Shown in pieces: positions 22,745 to 22,856 of a stretch of 22,856 nucleotides of DNA. Position 1 is the first letter of the stretch; every line of letters starts with the position of its first letter. Source of the stretch: Berkiella sp050247135 (lineage in GTDB: Bacteria; Pseudomonadota; Gammaproteobacteria; Berkiellales; Berkiellaceae); NCBI GenBank assembly GCA_050247135.1, contig JBFWUT010000044.1, positions 1 through 22,856 on the forward strand, written 5' to 3'. The notes beneath the pieces are model-generated. The model had not been told where the DNA came from and did not search any database. It was given only the letters and a program-made list of their open reading frames with translations. A program made the translations under genes and the position numbers.

Positions 22745-22856
22745 TTATGAGCTAAAAGCAATGAGTTCCTCGAATTCTGCATAGGAATAGTGACGTAATG
22801 CAGCTTTATTTGCCGTTCCTTTCCACACTTTTAACACAGCTATAAAGGTCTCATGA
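22745..22856 (-). CDS. C-terminal fragment of an unrecognised protein (runs off the right edge)
   Basis: On the minus strand a frame is open from the window edge to a TAA at 22745-22747, giving about 36 residues with a balanced composition (ETFIAVLKVWKGTANKAA, then LRHYSYAEFEELIAFSS). It looks like a helical C-terminus, but 36 codons are too few to prove coding or to name it. The 132 bases between this stop and the CBU_0592-like gene hold no recognisable feature. Confidence 0.4.
   Translation of the reverse strand, partial: HETFIAVLKVWKGTANKAALRHYSYAEFEELIAFSS

Noticed and set aside
22741..22756. AGAGGAAGCTT followed by ATG AGC TAA, a two-codon ORF with a good ribosome binding site on the plus strand.
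   Set aside because: Too short to judge, and it overlaps the end of the minus-strand partial frame; most likely chance.

Overview
This window looks like chromosomal housekeeping DNA from a moderately AT-rich gammaproteobacterium. The main evidence is the hfq-hflX-hflK-hflC-yjeT(DUF2065)-purA block followed by rnr-rlmB, a gammaproteobacterial gene order. A CBU_0592-type small membrane protein next to miaA and the general character of the proteins hint at Legionellales (Coxiella/Legionella/Berkiella relatives). That placement is inference. I see no insertion sequence, prophage, CRISPR array or rRNA. No gap between genes exceeds about 150 bases.

Positions 1-6257: the end of a probable GNAT acetyltransferase meets, tail to tail, a four-gene minus-strand run. 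In transcription order this is a Bcr/CflA-type MFS exporter, a SAM methyltransferase with a regulatory domain (ATGA overlap), an unassigned P2-like cation ATPase, and the NAD(H)/NAD-cap pyrophosphatase nudC. A LysR regulator (6258-7124) diverges from the MFS gene across about 100 bases rich in inverted repeats. It is followed on the plus strand by a BaiN/YhiN-type flavoprotein and an HDOD-domain protein.

Positions 9234-17833: three small palindromes separate the HDOD gene from rlmB. rlmB carries an in-frame TAG exactly between its two domains. rnr lies immediately upstream of rlmB. tRNA-Leu(CAG) is on the other strand with a recognisable promoter. The minus-strand series hfq, hflX, hflK, hflC, yjeT and purA follows. 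A strong intrinsic terminator sits directly in front of the yjeT ribosome binding site, so it either splits the series or makes yjeT-purA conditional.

Positions 17834-22856: in the classical order miaA directly precedes hfq, but here about 3.5 kb intervenes. It holds a LemA-like/TPM-domain membrane pair, a YhhQ-family queuosine-precursor transporter preceded by a possible 19-codon leader ORF, a 57-residue Gln-rich protein, a strong bidirectional terminator, and a 225-residue His-rich protein. miaA overlaps a small membrane-protein gene upstream. The right edge holds the end of an unrecognised minus-strand ORF.

The most interesting points are the amber-split rlmB, the Gln-rich and His-rich protein genes, the terminator in front of yjeT-purA, and the overlapping leader ORF of the transporter. 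I did not find a clearly new multi-gene system. Most of the window is ordinary core genome.
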